Assembly (NCBI GenBank): GCA_963726295.1
Contig: CAVSBW010000001.1
Coordinates: forward strand, 496,001 to 560,000
Direction of reading: 5' to 3'
Length of the DNA: 64,000 nt
Source: DASSQJ01 sp963726295
GTDB lineage: Bacteria > Actinomycetota > Actinomycetes > Actinomycetales > Dermatophilaceae
The stretch's first letter is position 1, and each line of letters opens with the position of its first letter. Below are positions 1 through 8,496 of the stretch, piece after piece. Made by a program: the position numbers and the translations under genes. Below the pieces are notes generated by a model. The model was given only the letters and a program-made list of their open reading frames with translations. It was not told where the DNA came from and did not search any database.

Positions 1-730
1 CGGCGCTGGCGTAGACGCGGAACACGACCTGGTCCATGTGCGGTGCGCCTGCCCAGTACTCCTCGTTCGCCGTGAGGGTGACCGACTGGCCCACCTGTCG
101 GTCGGTGAGCACGTAGGGGCCCGAGCCGACTGGCGCGGGGGTGCCGCCCGGCTCGTTCGTGAAGCGGGTGACCTGCTTCTCACCGATCTGCTTCCAGATG
201 TGCTCGGGGAGGATCGGCACGGCCAGGTGCAGCATCGTCGGGGTCGGGACGTCGGTCGTGAGCACCAGCGTGGTGTCGTCGGGCGCCTCGGCCGAGACGA
301 TGTTCGCGGTGTAGCCGCCGTAGTTCGTCTGCTCGGCGTCGCCGTCGATGATCCGGTTGAAGGTGTAGGCCGCGTCCTTGGCCGTCAGGGGCTGGCCGTC
401 GGACCACGTGACGCCGGACTGCAGGGTGTACGTCCAGGTCTTGCCGTCCTCGGAGGTGGTCCACGACTTCGCCAGGCCGGGCACGGTGCCGAAGTCGTCG
501 GCACCGTAGCCGGTGAGGGTGTCGTACATCAGGCCCCACACCTCGTAGGACTCCACGAGGAACCCGACGAAGGGGTTCAGCGAGTCGATGTCGTTGACGA
601 TGCCGACCGTGAGCACCTTCGGTGCGGCCGACCCCGTGGCCGACGGCGAGGGGGACTCGGCCGCCAGCGCGGCGCCAGGCGCCAGAGCCGTGAGCAGGGC
701 CGCGACCGCCCCGATGACGCGTGCGCGCAT
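1..730 (-). CDS. Peptide-type ABC transporter substrate-binding protein (N-terminal part)
   Basis: The gene reads leftward from an ATG at 730 and runs off the window, so about 243 residues are visible and the C-terminus is missing. It opens with a Sec signal peptide: Arg residues, a hydrophobic stretch and a probable cleavage after Ala-Leu-Ala near residue 23. No lipobox cysteine is seen, which is unusual because Gram-positive binding proteins are normally lipoproteins. The mature part has the marks of family 5 solute-binding proteins (oligopeptide/dipeptide type): DIDSLNPFVG, then LMYDTLTGY, then LAKSWTTSEDGKTWTY, then VTWSDGQPLTAKDAAYTFN. It should capture peptides or a similar ligand outside the membrane. 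Permease and ATPase partners would lie beyond the left edge. AAGGA about 10 nt upstream is a plausible ribosome site. Confidence 0.85.
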   Translation of the reverse strand, partial: MRARVIGAVAALLTALAPGAALAAESPSPSATGSAAPKVLTVGIVNDIDSLNPFVGFLVESYEVWGLMYDTLTGYGADDFGTVPGLAKSWTTSEDGKTWTYTLQSGVTWSDGQPLTAKDAAYTFNRIIDGDAEQTNYGGYTANIVSAEAPDDTTLVLTTDVPTPTMLHLAVPILPEHIWKQIGEKQVTRFTNEPGGTPAPVGSGPYVLTDRQVGQSVTLTANEEYWAGAPHMDQVVFRVYASA

Positions 731-829
731 GATCTATCGATTCCTTCGCGTACTGGCTCACGGCAACGGATACCGTGTAGCGGTGCGCGCATCATGGCGG
801 AAATCCGAAGGTTTCACTAGATTTCGCGT

Positions 830-2905
830 GTGACATTTTCATATCGTGGCCCGACCGCACCCCGGGAGGTCCACACGCGTGAGCTGCACGGGGAGGTCGT
901 CGAGGACCCGTGGTTCTGGATGCGCGACCACCGCGACCTGCGGTTTCTCGCCCACCTCGCCGCCGAGCGAGACTTCTACGAGGCCGCCGTGCAGCCCCTG
1001 GCCGGGCTGCGTTCCGACATCGCCGCGCGGCTGCGCGGGCGCGTCGCGGCGGAGGAGCGGGACTGTCCGTGGACGCGGGGCGGCCTCACCCACCAGCGGG
1101 TGTACCCCGAGGGGGCCCAGTACCCGCGGTGGCTGCGGTGGCGCGACGACCCCGCTGCCGCGACGACCGTGCTGGACCTGGGAGAGGTGGTCGGCGACGC
1201 CACCTACGCCGAGACCGGGCTCGTCGTGCCGAGCGACGACGGACGCGTCATCGCCTACTCCGTCGACGCCACCGGCGACGAGGTCTACGAGCTGCGCTTC
1301 CGGGACGTGGACACCGGCACCGACCTGCCGGACCGGGTGCACCGCACCTACTACGGAGGAGCGTTCACCGCCGACGGCAGCGCCTTCTACTACACGGTCC
1401 ACGACGCGGCGTACCGCCCGTACCAGGTGTGGCGCCACCGGCTGGGGTCACCGGTCACCACCGACGAGCTGGTGCTCGAGGAGGTGGACCGCCGCTTCGA
1501 GCTCGACCTGCGCCGCACGCGCAGTGGTGACGTCGTGCTCGTCAGCGCGACCAGCCGCAGCACCCGCCAGGAGTGGGCCCTCGACGCCCACGACCCCGGG
1601 GCCGTCCCGGTAACGGTCCGCGACCGGGTGGCCGGCGTCGAGGACCACGTCGAGCACCAGCGCACGGCTGACGGCGGCCGGTGGCTCGTGGTCACCAACG
1701 AGCGCTGCGCGGAGTTCTCGCTCCTCGCGTGCGACCTGGAGACGTGGGAGGCCGGAGAGTCGGTGTGGACCGAGCCCCACCCGGGCCGGGAGGGTCACCG
1801 GCTCGCCTCCTGTGACGCCTTCGCCTCCCACCTCGTCCTCGGCTGGCGGACCGACGCCCGGCCGCTCCTGGAGGTCTGGGAGTCGGCGCGGGCCGCGGGC
1901 GCGGGGATCGGGGTGCCGGCGCTCGTCCTGGGGTCTCCGGGTGCAGGGACCGTGCGTCTCGGCCCGAACGCGGACTACGACACCGACGGGCTCGTCGTCG
2001 AGACGACCTCGCTCGTCGACCCCTCGGTCTGGACCTCCATCCCCTTCTCGCGCGGCGAGGAGCGGGTCGTCCACGAGGCCTCGGCCCCCGGGCACGACGC
2101 GGGCCGTTACGTCACCGAGCGGGTGACGATCACGGCCCGCGACGGCACCGAGGTCCCGGTGACCCTGGCCCGGGCCACCCGCACCGCGCTCGATGGGTCG
2201 GCTCCGGCGCTGGTCTGGGCCTACGGCGCGTACGAGTCCTGTGACTGGCCGGAGTTCGACCCCGTCCTCCCGGAGTGGCTGGACCGCGGCGTCGTCCACG
2301 TCCACGCTCACGTCCGCGGAGGGGGCGAGGGAGGTCGCACGTGGTGGGAGCAGGGCCGGATGGAGGCGAAGGCCACCACGTTCACCGACCTCGTCGACGT
2401 CGCCGACGGGCTCGCCGACCGGGGACTCGTCGCGCCCGACCGCATCGCGACCCGGGGCCTCTCCGCGGGTGGGCTGCTCCAGGGCGCCGTGTTCACGACG
2501 CGTCCGGACAGGTGGCGGGTCGTGGTCGCCGAGGTGCCCTTCGTCGACTGCGTCAACTCGATGCTCGACGACACCGTGCCCCTCACCGTCAACGAGTGGG
2601 AGGAGTGGGGAGACCCCCGCCGGGCCGACGCATACCGGTGGATGCGGGCGTACACCCCGTACGAGAACCTGCCGGAGCCGCCGTGGCCGGACCTGCTCGT
2701 GACCGGCGCGCTGCACGACCCACGAGTGTTGGTCCACGAGCCCGCCAAGTGGGTGGCCCGGCTCCGCAGCGTCCACACCGGGGACAGCCGGCTGCTGTTC
2801 CGGGCCGAGAGCGGCCCCGGAGCGCACGGCGGACCCTCCGGTCGGTTCGCGCACCTCGACTACGAGGCCGAGGTCATGGCCTTCGTCCTCGACGCGCTCG
2901 GGTAG
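830..2905 (+). CDS. S9A serine oligopeptidase (oligopeptidase B-like)
   Basis: The 691-residue product has the usual length and layout of the prolyl oligopeptidase family: an N-terminal beta-propeller of about 400 residues and a C-terminal alpha/beta-hydrolase domain. The catalytic Ser lies in GLSAGG near residue 545, the Asp in LHDPRV near 630 and the His in GAHGG near 666. The stretch EPAKWVARLR after the Asp is typical of oligopeptidase B, which cleaves short peptides after basic residues in the cytoplasm. The start is a GTG only 99 bp from the divergent binding-protein gene, so a short shared promoter region is likely. No signal peptide is present. The exact substrate is inferred from family resemblance only. 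Confidence 0.9.
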   Translation: MTFSYRGPTAPREVHTRELHGEVVEDPWFWMRDHRDLRFLAHLAAERDFYEAAVQPLAGLRSDIAARLRGRVAAEERDCPWTRGGLTHQRVYPEGAQYPRWLRWRDDPAAATTVLDLGEVVGDATYAETGLVVPSDDGRVIAYSVDATGDEVYELRFRDVDTGTDLPDRVHRTYYGGAFTADGSAFYYTVHDAAYRPYQVWRHRLGSPVTTDELVLEEVDRRFELDLRRTRSGDVVLVSATSRSTRQEWALDAHDPGAVPVTVRDRVAGVEDHVEHQRTADGGRWLVVTNERCAEFSLLACDLETWEAGESVWTEPHPGREGHRLASCDAFASHLVLGWRTDARPLLEVWESARAAGAGIGVPALVLGSPGAGTVRLGPNADYDTDGLVVETTSLVDPSVWTSIPFSRGEERVVHEASAPGHDAGRYVTERVTITARDGTEVPVTLARATRTALDGSAPALVWAYGAYESCDWPEFDPVLPEWLDRGVVHVHAHVRGGGEGGRTWWEQGRMEAKATTFTDLVDVADGLADRGLVAPDRIATRGLSAGGLLQGAVFTTRPDRWRVVVAEVPFVDCVNSMLDDTVPLTVNEWEEWGDPRRADAYRWMRAYTPYENLPEPPWPDLLVTGALHDPRVLVHEPAKWVARLRSVHTGDSRLLFRAESGPGAHGGPSGRFAHLDYEAEVMAFVLDALG

Positions 2906-2916
2906 CCCCGACTCGG

Positions 2917-2955
2917 CAGGGCCGGCCGGTACCACGAGGGTGCCGGCCGGCCCTG
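2917..2955. terminator. Bidirectional hairpin between convergent genes
   Basis: Arms CAGGGCCGGCCGG and CCGGCCGGCCCTG are perfect 13-bp complements around a 13-nt loop. The hairpin lies between two convergent stop codons and has no T-run, so it can act on both strands or simply mark the 3' ends. Confidence 0.7.
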
Positions 2956-2969
2956 GCGGGTGGCGCTGC

Positions 2970-4445
2970 TCAGCGCACGACGTTGAAGGCGTTGACCTCG
3001 CCGGCGCCGTAGAACGAGTTGCGCTTCCCGCCGGAGCACTCCGCCTGGTACTGCGGGAGGCCCGGGCGCGGGTCGTAGACCCCGTCCGGGCACGGCAGCG
3101 CCTCGGACGTCCGCTCCAGCATCGACGCCAGCGCGCCCGGCTTCAGGCCGGGGTGCGCCGACAGCGCGAGCGCGGCGACACCGGCCACGTGTGGGCTCGC
3201 CATGGAAGTGCCCTGCTTGTAGCCCCACCCGTTCGTCTTCGTCGCGGTGTTGAACGTCGACGAGAGGATGGCGTGGGTGATGTCCGAGGCGGTGGGGTCC
3301 GGCTGGCGGGTGTCGCCTCCGGGCGCGGTGACGTCGACGACGCCCTGGCCGTAGGAGCTGTAGTAGCTCTTCAGCTGCTCGGTGCCGACCGCGGAGACCG
3401 TGACGACGCCCGGCGCCTCGGCCGGCAGGTCGACGCAGGCGCCGGTGATCGTCCGGTCCTCGACGGGGTAGCTGCCGTCGTTCGGGCTGCCGCTGTCGGT
3501 GAACTTGTGCTGGAGGTCGACGTTGGAGTTGCCCGCCGACGCGATGTTCAGCGTGCCCCTGCTGTTCGAGTAGCGGATGGCCCGCTGGACGGCCTGCCAC
3601 ACCGGACGCTGACGGGCGTCGTTGCGGCAGTTGAACTCCCACGGATCGATGTAGTAGCTGTTGTTCGTGATCGGCAGCCCGTGGTCGGCGGCCCACATGA
3701 ACCCGCAGACGGCGGCCTCGGGGTAGATGTACCCGTCGTCGTTGACGACCTTGACGGACGCCACCTTGACTCCGGGCGCGACGCCGGCGATGCCGACCCC
3801 GTTGATGGCCGCCGCGATGGTGCCGGCGACGTGGGTACCGTGGTCCGACGTCGTGGGGTTCCACGCCGCCTCTGCCGTGTCGACGACACCGCCGATGCAG
3901 GAGGTGCTGAGGTCCTTGCGGATCTGGGTCGCGAGGTCCGGGTGGGTGCTCGAGATGCCGCTGTCGAGGACGCCGACGACCACCGACGGGTCACCGGTCG
4001 TCACCGCGTTGGCCTCGGGGACGTCGATCTGGCGCATGTCCCACTGGGCGCTCCAGAGCGGCTCGCCGGTCGGGTCGCCGGTGGCGTCGGCGACGTCCGC
4101 CGCGCTGAGCGCGGTCGTCTCGCCCTCGTCGAGTGCGCTGCCGAGTCCCGCCGTCGACGCAGCGGACTCGACACCGGCGCCCTTGACGGCGTCGACGAAG
4201 GACGCGTTCGTCGAGCGGGCGACGAGGACGCCGATCTCGTCGTAGGCGGCGACGACCCGGCCCCCGGCGGCGGCGACGCGCTGTTGCGCCTTGGCGGTGG
4301 AGTTGCCCTGGGGCGCCAGGACGAGGTAGGTGGTGTCGTCGCCGGTGGCCGCGGAGGCGGTCATGGTGCCGGTGACGGCGGTGGCGGCCGCGAGGGCGAC
4401 AGCCGCCGCAGTGGCGACGAGCCGAGGGCGCAGTGGTCGGGTCAC
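2970..4445 (-). CDS. Secreted subtilisin-like serine protease (S8)
   Basis: The 491-residue product is a secreted S8 peptidase. I chose the GTG at 4445 because GGGAG lies 7 nt before it and the sequence then begins with an Arg-rich, Ala-rich signal peptide; an upstream ATG at 4529 would add a non-signal-like extension. Residues 35-110 resemble an inhibitor I9-type propeptide. The triad is visible: Asp161 in VLDSG, His202 in HGTHVAGT and Ser414 in GTSMASPH, with the oxyanion Asn306 in SAGNS. Several Cys residues suggest disulfides. There is no sortase motif, so the enzyme is probably released. A second S8 peptidase with the same architecture lies at 47585-48937. Substrate unknown; likely general extracellular proteolysis. 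Confidence 0.92.
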   Translation of the reverse strand: MTRPLRPRLVATAAAVALAAATAVTGTMTASAATGDDTTYLVLAPQGNSTAKAQQRVAAAGGRVVAAYDEIGVLVARSTNASFVDAVKGAGVESAASTAGLGSALDEGETTALSAADVADATGDPTGEPLWSAQWDMRQIDVPEANAVTTGDPSVVVGVLDSGISSTHPDLATQIRKDLSTSCIGGVVDTAEAAWNPTTSDHGTHVAGTIAAAINGVGIAGVAPGVKVASVKVVNDDGYIYPEAAVCGFMWAADHGLPITNNSYYIDPWEFNCRNDARQRPVWQAVQRAIRYSNSRGTLNIASAGNSNVDLQHKFTDSGSPNDGSYPVEDRTITGACVDLPAEAPGVVTVSAVGTEQLKSYYSSYGQGVVDVTAPGGDTRQPDPTASDITHAILSSTFNTATKTNGWGYKQGTSMASPHVAGVAALALSAHPGLKPGALASMLERTSEALPCPDGVYDPRPGLPQYQAECSGGKRNSFYGAGEVNAFNVVR

Positions 4446-4535
4446 GAGGGGTCTCCCGTCGGTGGTGGGGATGCGGTGCCGCAAACGTAGGGCCGGGCCC
4501 GGGCGGCGGCAACCGGAGGGAACGTCCACCGGAAT

Positions 4536-4557
4536 GTTGAACGATCAACTATCGTTG
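4536..4557. promoter_or_regulatory. Candidate operator upstream of the pirin gene
   Basis: Two overlapping dyads occur in the divergent intergenic region: GTTGA-ACGA-TCAAC (4536-4549) and AACGAT-CAACT-ATCGTT (4540-4556). Either could bind a dimeric repressor. No regulator gene is adjacent, so this is only a candidate. Confidence 0.35.
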
Positions 4558-4607
4558 GAAGAGGTGCCCTCCGGCCCGGAGGATGAGCAACGAGGAGCGT
4601 GAGCGAC

Positions 4608-5582
4608 ATGCCGGCCGTGACCGTCGAGAACATCCTGACCCTGCAGCGCGTCACCGAGCCCGCGGCCGAGGCGGCCTCCCGCCCGGTGCGGTCCGTGACC
4701 ACGGCCCCGTCGGGCTTCGAGGGCGAGGGGTTCCCGGTGCGCCGCGCGTTCGCCGGTGTCGACCTCGCAGCGCTCGACCCGTTCATCCACATGGACCAGA
4801 TGGGCGAGGTCGAGTACGCCCCGGGCGAGCCCAAGGGCACCGCGTGGCACCCGCACCGCGGCTTCGAGACCGTCACCTACATCATCGACGGGACCTTCGT
4901 GCACCGTGACAGCCACGGCGGCGGCGGCGTGATCACCGACGGGGACACCCAGTGGATGACGGCCGGCTCCGGCCTGCTCCACATCGAGGTCCCGCCCGAG
5001 GAGCTCGTCGTCAGCGGTGGCCTCTTCCACGGCCTGCAACTGTGGGTCAACCTGCCGCGGTCCCAGAAGATGTCGCCGCCGCGCTACCAGGACATCCGCG
5101 GTGGCGAGGTCGCCCTGCTGTCCAGCCCCGACGGTGGCGCGCTCGTTCGGGTCATCGCCGGCGAGCTCGACGGGCACGCGGGCCCCGGCATCACGCACAC
5201 GCCGATCACCGTCCTCCACCTCACGGTCGCGCCGGGTGCCCGGGTCCGCCTGCCGTGGAACCCGGAGTACAACGCGCTGGTGTACGCCCTCAACGGGCGC
5301 GGCACCGTCGGCCCCGACCGGCGGTCGCTGCGGATGGGCCAGCTCGCGGTCCTCGGCGGTGGTGACGTCGTCGAGGTGGGCGCCGACGAGAGCCAGGAGA
5401 GCCGCAGCCCGAGCCTGGACCTCTACATCATGGGCGGTCGGCCGATCCGCGAGCCGGTCGCCGCCTACGGCCCGTTCGTCATGAACACCCGAGAGGAGCT
5501 CGTCCAGGCCTTCGAGGACTTCCAGGCGGGCCGGCTGGGGACGGTCCCGAGCGAGCCCCACCCGGGTCACGACGTGCTCTGA
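4608..5582 (+). CDS. Pirin family protein
   Basis: The product (324 residues) is a two-domain cupin of the pirin family. The metal-binding motif is seen around residues 80-130: WHPHRGFETVTYI supplies two His, and LLHIEVPPE supplies another His and a Glu. The C-terminal cupin contains HLTVAPGARV. Pirins bind Fe(II) or another metal; some have quercetinase activity and some modulate transcription or metabolism. The real role here is unknown. I prefer the ATG at 4608 because GAGGAG lies 10 nt upstream; a GTG at 4599 is too close to that site. The gene stands alone with a strong hairpin after it. Confidence 0.9.
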   Translation: MPAVTVENILTLQRVTEPAAEAASRPVRSVTTAPSGFEGEGFPVRRAFAGVDLAALDPFIHMDQMGEVEYAPGEPKGTAWHPHRGFETVTYIIDGTFVHRDSHGGGGVITDGDTQWMTAGSGLLHIEVPPEELVVSGGLFHGLQLWVNLPRSQKMSPPRYQDIRGGEVALLSSPDGGALVRVIAGELDGHAGPGITHTPITVLHLTVAPGARVRLPWNPEYNALVYALNGRGTVGPDRRSLRMGQLAVLGGGDVVEVGADESQESRSPSLDLYIMGGRPIREPVAAYGPFVMNTREELVQAFEDFQAGRLGTVPSEPHPGHDVL

Positions 5583-5594
5583 GCCCCACAGGAC

Positions 5595-5628
5595 GCGGCG
5601 GCCCCCGAGACCATCCGGGGGCCGCCGC
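5595..5628. terminator. Hairpin terminator between convergent genes
   Basis: GCGGCGGCCCCCG and CGGGGGCCGCCGC form a perfect 13-bp stem with an 8-nt loop, between the ends of the pirin gene and the DUF5995 gene. Confidence 0.75.
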
Positions 5629-5689
5629 CCCCGTCGGGTGTCAGCCGGCTGGGACAGGCGCTCCGGGGCTGCTCAGCCGCGGGCGCTCC

Positions 5690-6283
5690 TCAGCCGGGGG
5701 CGAGGCCGAGGAGACCGGCGAGCCGCCGGGCCCGGCCGTCGATGACGCGGGCCGTGTGGTCGCGCTCGGCGACGGGGACCGCGAGCAGGGCCATGGCGTC
5801 GGCCCACACCCGGTCACGCCATCGCTCGACGACCTCACCGAACACCCACTCGTCGACCCGCCCGAGCAGGCGGTCGATCCGGGCGGCCGCTGGTGACCAG
5901 GTCGCGACGACGTCGAGCTGCACCTCGTCGGTCGTCGCCCTGATGATGTCGTTGACCCGCTCGTGGTCGCGGTGCCGGGACTCGCGGACGGCCTCGTCGA
6001 GGCCGTCCCAGTCGTCGAGCACGTCGACGAGCGCGAGGGCGAGGTCGTGGTTGATGTGCGCGTTGATGCCGAGGAGCAGGGCCTCGAGGGGGTGGCAGCC
6101 CGGGCGGGCGCAGGCGTCGAGGGCGATGCGCCACACATCGGGGCACACTGCGTCCCGGCCCGCCGCGGCGTAGCCGTCCAGCGCGTCGAAGTAGTACTCG
6201 GCGAAGCGGTCGCGCAGCTTGGCGACCCAGCCGCCGTCCTCGAAGGTCCCGGCGTCGATGCCGTCGCTCATCCGCTCGGTCAT
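5690..6283 (-). CDS. DUF5995 family protein, probably 5'-truncated by an in-frame amber codon
   Basis: The product shows the DUF5995 signature: LRDRFAEYYFDAL, then LLLGINAHINHDLALAL with its conserved His and Asp, then RVNDIIRATTDEV. The function of the family is unknown. The first ATG in the open frame is at 6283, giving 197 residues, but homologous-looking sequence continues upstream in the same frame (DLRAVFADCYRV) to a TAG at 6337-6335. Beyond that codon the frame stays open to an ATG at 6382, which sits 7 nt after a TAGGAT box. The gene therefore looks like a longer reading frame broken by one stop codon, a recent nonsense mutation or a sequencing error. If 6283 is used, no good ribosome site precedes it. 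It is convergent with the pirin gene. Confidence 0.7.
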   Translation of the reverse strand: MTERMSDGIDAGTFEDGGWVAKLRDRFAEYYFDALDGYAAAGRDAVCPDVWRIALDACARPGCHPLEALLLGINAHINHDLALALVDVLDDWDGLDEAVRESRHRDHERVNDIIRATTDEVQLDVVATWSPAAARIDRLLGRVDEWVFGEVVERWRDRVWADAMALLAVPVAERDHTARVIDGRARRLAGLLGLAPG

Positions 6284-6389
6284 GACCCGGTAGCAGTCGG
6301 CGAAGACGGCACGCAGGTCGTGCGCCGCCGACCACTAGGTGGCCAGCGCCGCCAGCCTCTCCTCGGCCGCCGACCGCGTCATCGCGACC

Positions 6390-6395
6390 ATCCTA
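6390..6395 (-). promoter_or_regulatory. -10 box for the original DUF5995 start
   Basis: TAGGAT lies 7 nt before the ATG at 6382, the same geometry as at other genes here. It supports 6382 as the ancestral start upstream of the amber codon. Confidence 0.55.
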
Positions 6396-6571
6396 GGGAC
6401 GGCCGGAGGTGACCGGAGGGCGCTCGCGAGGCCGCGCACCTCTCCCCGGGCCCACGAGGCGTCGTAGCGGAACCCGCCGTCGTGCTCGCCCTCGACGGTG
6501 AGGCCACCCGTGTCACGGGCCCGCCCGAGGAGTGCCGCACGCCCTGGCCGCCGGCATCCGGGCACCGAGGG

Positions 6572-6577
6572 GATGAT
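6572..6577 (+). promoter_or_regulatory. -10 box of the DUF1272 fusion gene
   Basis: GATGAT lies 6 nt before the GTG at 6584, suggesting a leaderless transcript. Confidence 0.45.
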
Positions 6578-6583
6578 GGGCGG

Positions 6584-7492
6584 GTGAGCGGACTCGAGAT
6601 GCGCCCGAACTGCGAATGCTGCGACGTCGACCTGCCCGCGGACCAGCCGGGCGCCGTCGTGTGTTCCTTCGAGTGCACGTTCTGCGCCGGGTGCGCCGAG
6701 CACCTCGACCGCAGCTGCCCGACCTGCGGCGGTGCCCTGATGCCGCGCCCCACCCGCGTGGGTGGCGCACTCGCACGCCGGCCCGCCTCCACGGTCCGCG
6801 TCGTGGGGGAGGGGGTGTGCCCGGGACCCGGCTACGCCGGACGGTCGACCCCGGCCCCGCGGCTGAGCCGGAAGCCGGAGCGCGGCCTCACCGACCGCGC
6901 CGAGCTCGACGCCCTCCTCGACGAGGTGCTGACCGGCACCCTGTCGACCGTCGTCGACGGCCGTCCGTGGGTGGTGCCGATGCTCTTCGCCCGCGACGGC
7001 GACGAGATCCTGCTCCACGGCTCAACCGGAGCCGGTGCGCTGCGCCAGGTGGCCGCGGGCGCCCCCGCGGCCCTCACCGTCATGGCCCTCGACGGCCTCG
7101 TCGTCGCCCACACCACCTTCGACTCCTCGGCCAACTACCGGTCCGCGGTGGTGCACGGCGAGCTGCGCACCCTCGACGGCGCCGAGCAGGCCCGGGCCCT
7201 CGACGTCCTGTCCGAGCGCCTCCTCCCGGGTCGCACCGAGGAGGTGCGGCCGATGACCCGACGCGAGCGATCCGCGACGCTCGCCGTGGCGCTGCCCATC
7301 ACCGATGGCCGCTGGCTGCTCAAGGTGCGGTCCGGAGGGCCCGTCGAGCCCGACGAGGCCAGCGACGCGTGGTCGGGCGTGGTCCCCTTCCACACGGTCG
7401 CCGGTGCGCCCGAGCCCGCCCCGTGGACCCTCGACGCCGGCACCGCGGTACCGCGTTCGGTCCGCGCCCTCGTCGACCGGTGGCCGGGGTGA
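6584..7492 (+). CDS. DUF1272 zinc-binding domain fused to a PNPOx-like flavin domain
   Basis: Residues 6-55 carry the DUF1272 pattern, a compact Cys-rich module: CECC at 10-13, Cys27, CTFCAGC region at 31-37 and CPTC at 45-48. After a roughly 45-residue linker, the rest resembles the pyridoxamine 5'-phosphate oxidase-like split barrel that binds flavin: LDEVLTGTLSTVVDGRPWVV, then LHGSTGAG, then ALTVMALDGLVV and SVVVHGELR-like residues. Homologues include NimA-type and heme/flavin proteins, and the reaction cannot be named. DUF1272 is normally a free-standing protein of 60-80 residues, so the single frame is a domain fusion. The GTG start follows a GATGAT box. The next gene starts inside its stop codon (GTGA), so the two are coupled. 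Confidence 0.8.
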   Translation: MSGLEMRPNCECCDVDLPADQPGAVVCSFECTFCAGCAEHLDRSCPTCGGALMPRPTRVGGALARRPASTVRVVGEGVCPGPGYAGRSTPAPRLSRKPERGLTDRAELDALLDEVLTGTLSTVVDGRPWVVPMLFARDGDEILLHGSTGAGALRQVAAGAPAALTVMALDGLVVAHTTFDSSANYRSAVVHGELRTLDGAEQARALDVLSERLLPGRTEEVRPMTRRERSATLAVALPITDGRWLLKVRSGGPVEPDEASDAWSGVVPFHTVAGAPEPAPWTLDAGTAVPRSVRALVDRWPG

Positions 7493-8496
7493 GCAGCGGG
7501 CCTGACGCCGTTCGGGCCGGAGGGGTCGGCTCGTGGCCCGGCACCTCCCCCCGCGAGGCGGTGCGCACCGTCCGCGACGTGCTGCTCGACGGCGAGGGCC
7601 TCGGGGTGCCGTACCTGCCGGAGACCCCGGCCCGGGGCCCGGGAGCCGACATCATCGGCCGGGCGGCCGGGCTGCTCGTCGAGCTGCCGGTCGACCTGCA
7701 GCCGAGCGGCTGGCGCCTCGTGGACCGGCCCGGACGCGACGCCGAGCGCACCGCCGCGATGCGGCGCGAGGACCTCGACGAGCTGGCCGAGGCCTACGAC
7801 GGGTACGAGGGGCCGCTGCAGGTGCAGGTCGCCGGTCCGTGGACCCTCGCCGCGAGCCTGCGCCTGAACCGGGGCGAGCGGCTGGTCGGCGACGCCGGGG
7901 CCGCTGCCGACCTCGTCGCCTCCCTGGCCGAGGGTGCCGCCGCGTTCGTGTCCGAGGTCCGCCGGCTCGTCCCGGGCGCGGACGTCGTCCTCCAGGTCGA
8001 CGAGCCCTCACTGTCCGCGGTGCTCGAGGGATCGCTGCCCACGTCGTCGGGCTACGGCCGGGTCCGGGCGGTGGACCCGCAGGTCGTGGCCGACGGGCTC
8101 CGGGTGGTGCTGGGTGCCCACGACGGACCCACCGTCCTGCACTGCTGCCACCCGCACGCACCGCTGCCACTCCTGCGGTCCACCGGTGCCGGAGCCCTTG
8201 CGGTCGACCTCACCGACGCCTCGCCGGCCCGGTGGGAGTCCGTGGCCGCCACGCTGGAGGCCGGTACGGGCCTGCACGCCGGCGTGCTGGCCACCGACGG
8301 CACCACGGGCGACGAAGCCGCGGCGCGGACCCTGGCCACCGGTCTCGAGCGCACCGGCCTCGGGGCGGAGGTCCTCGGCCGCGTCGTCGTCACGCCGGCC
8401 TGTGGGCTCTCGGGACTCACACCCCACGAGGCCCGGCGCGTTCAACGAGCGGCGCTCGACACCGCGCGCCGGCTCACGGAGGAGGTCGGGGGATGA
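7489..8496 (+). CDS. Methionine synthase II (cobalamin-independent)-like protein
   Basis: The 335-residue product resembles the catalytic C-terminal half of MetE in the UROD/MetE-like fold: GSWPGTSPREA at the N-terminus, GPWTLAASL near residue 120, VLQVDEPSL near 165, a metal-ligand-like VLHCCHPHA near 220, and VTPACGLSGLTP near 305. The His-Cys and final Cys positions match the zinc site of MetE. The N-terminal half that binds folate polyglutamate is absent, so it is not a normal MetE. Short actinobacterial relatives are often found near ligA, as here. A methyltransfer role to a thiol is plausible but unproven. Its GTG overlaps the preceding stop and its own stop overlaps the next ATG. Confidence 0.8.
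   Translation: MSSGPDAVRAGGVGSWPGTSPREAVRTVRDVLLDGEGLGVPYLPETPARGPGADIIGRAAGLLVELPVDLQPSGWRLVDRPGRDAERTAAMRREDLDELAEAYDGYEGPLQVQVAGPWTLAASLRLNRGERLVGDAGAAADLVASLAEGAAAFVSEVRRLVPGADVVLQVDEPSLSAVLEGSLPTSSGYGRVRAVDPQVVADGLRVVLGAHDGPTVLHCCHPHAPLPLLRSTGAGALAVDLTDASPARWESVAATLEAGTGLHAGVLATDGTTGDEAAARTLATGLERTGLGAEVLGRVVVTPACGLSGLTPHEARRVQRAALDTARRLTEEVGG

Noticed and set aside
1448..2935. Long open frames antisense to the S9 peptidase gene and others elsewhere (for example 26336-29170 and 28644-30899 on the minus strand)
   Set aside because: They mirror strongly coding genes, are Arg/Gly/Pro/His-rich, and arise from GC-rich third positions; no family motif was seen.
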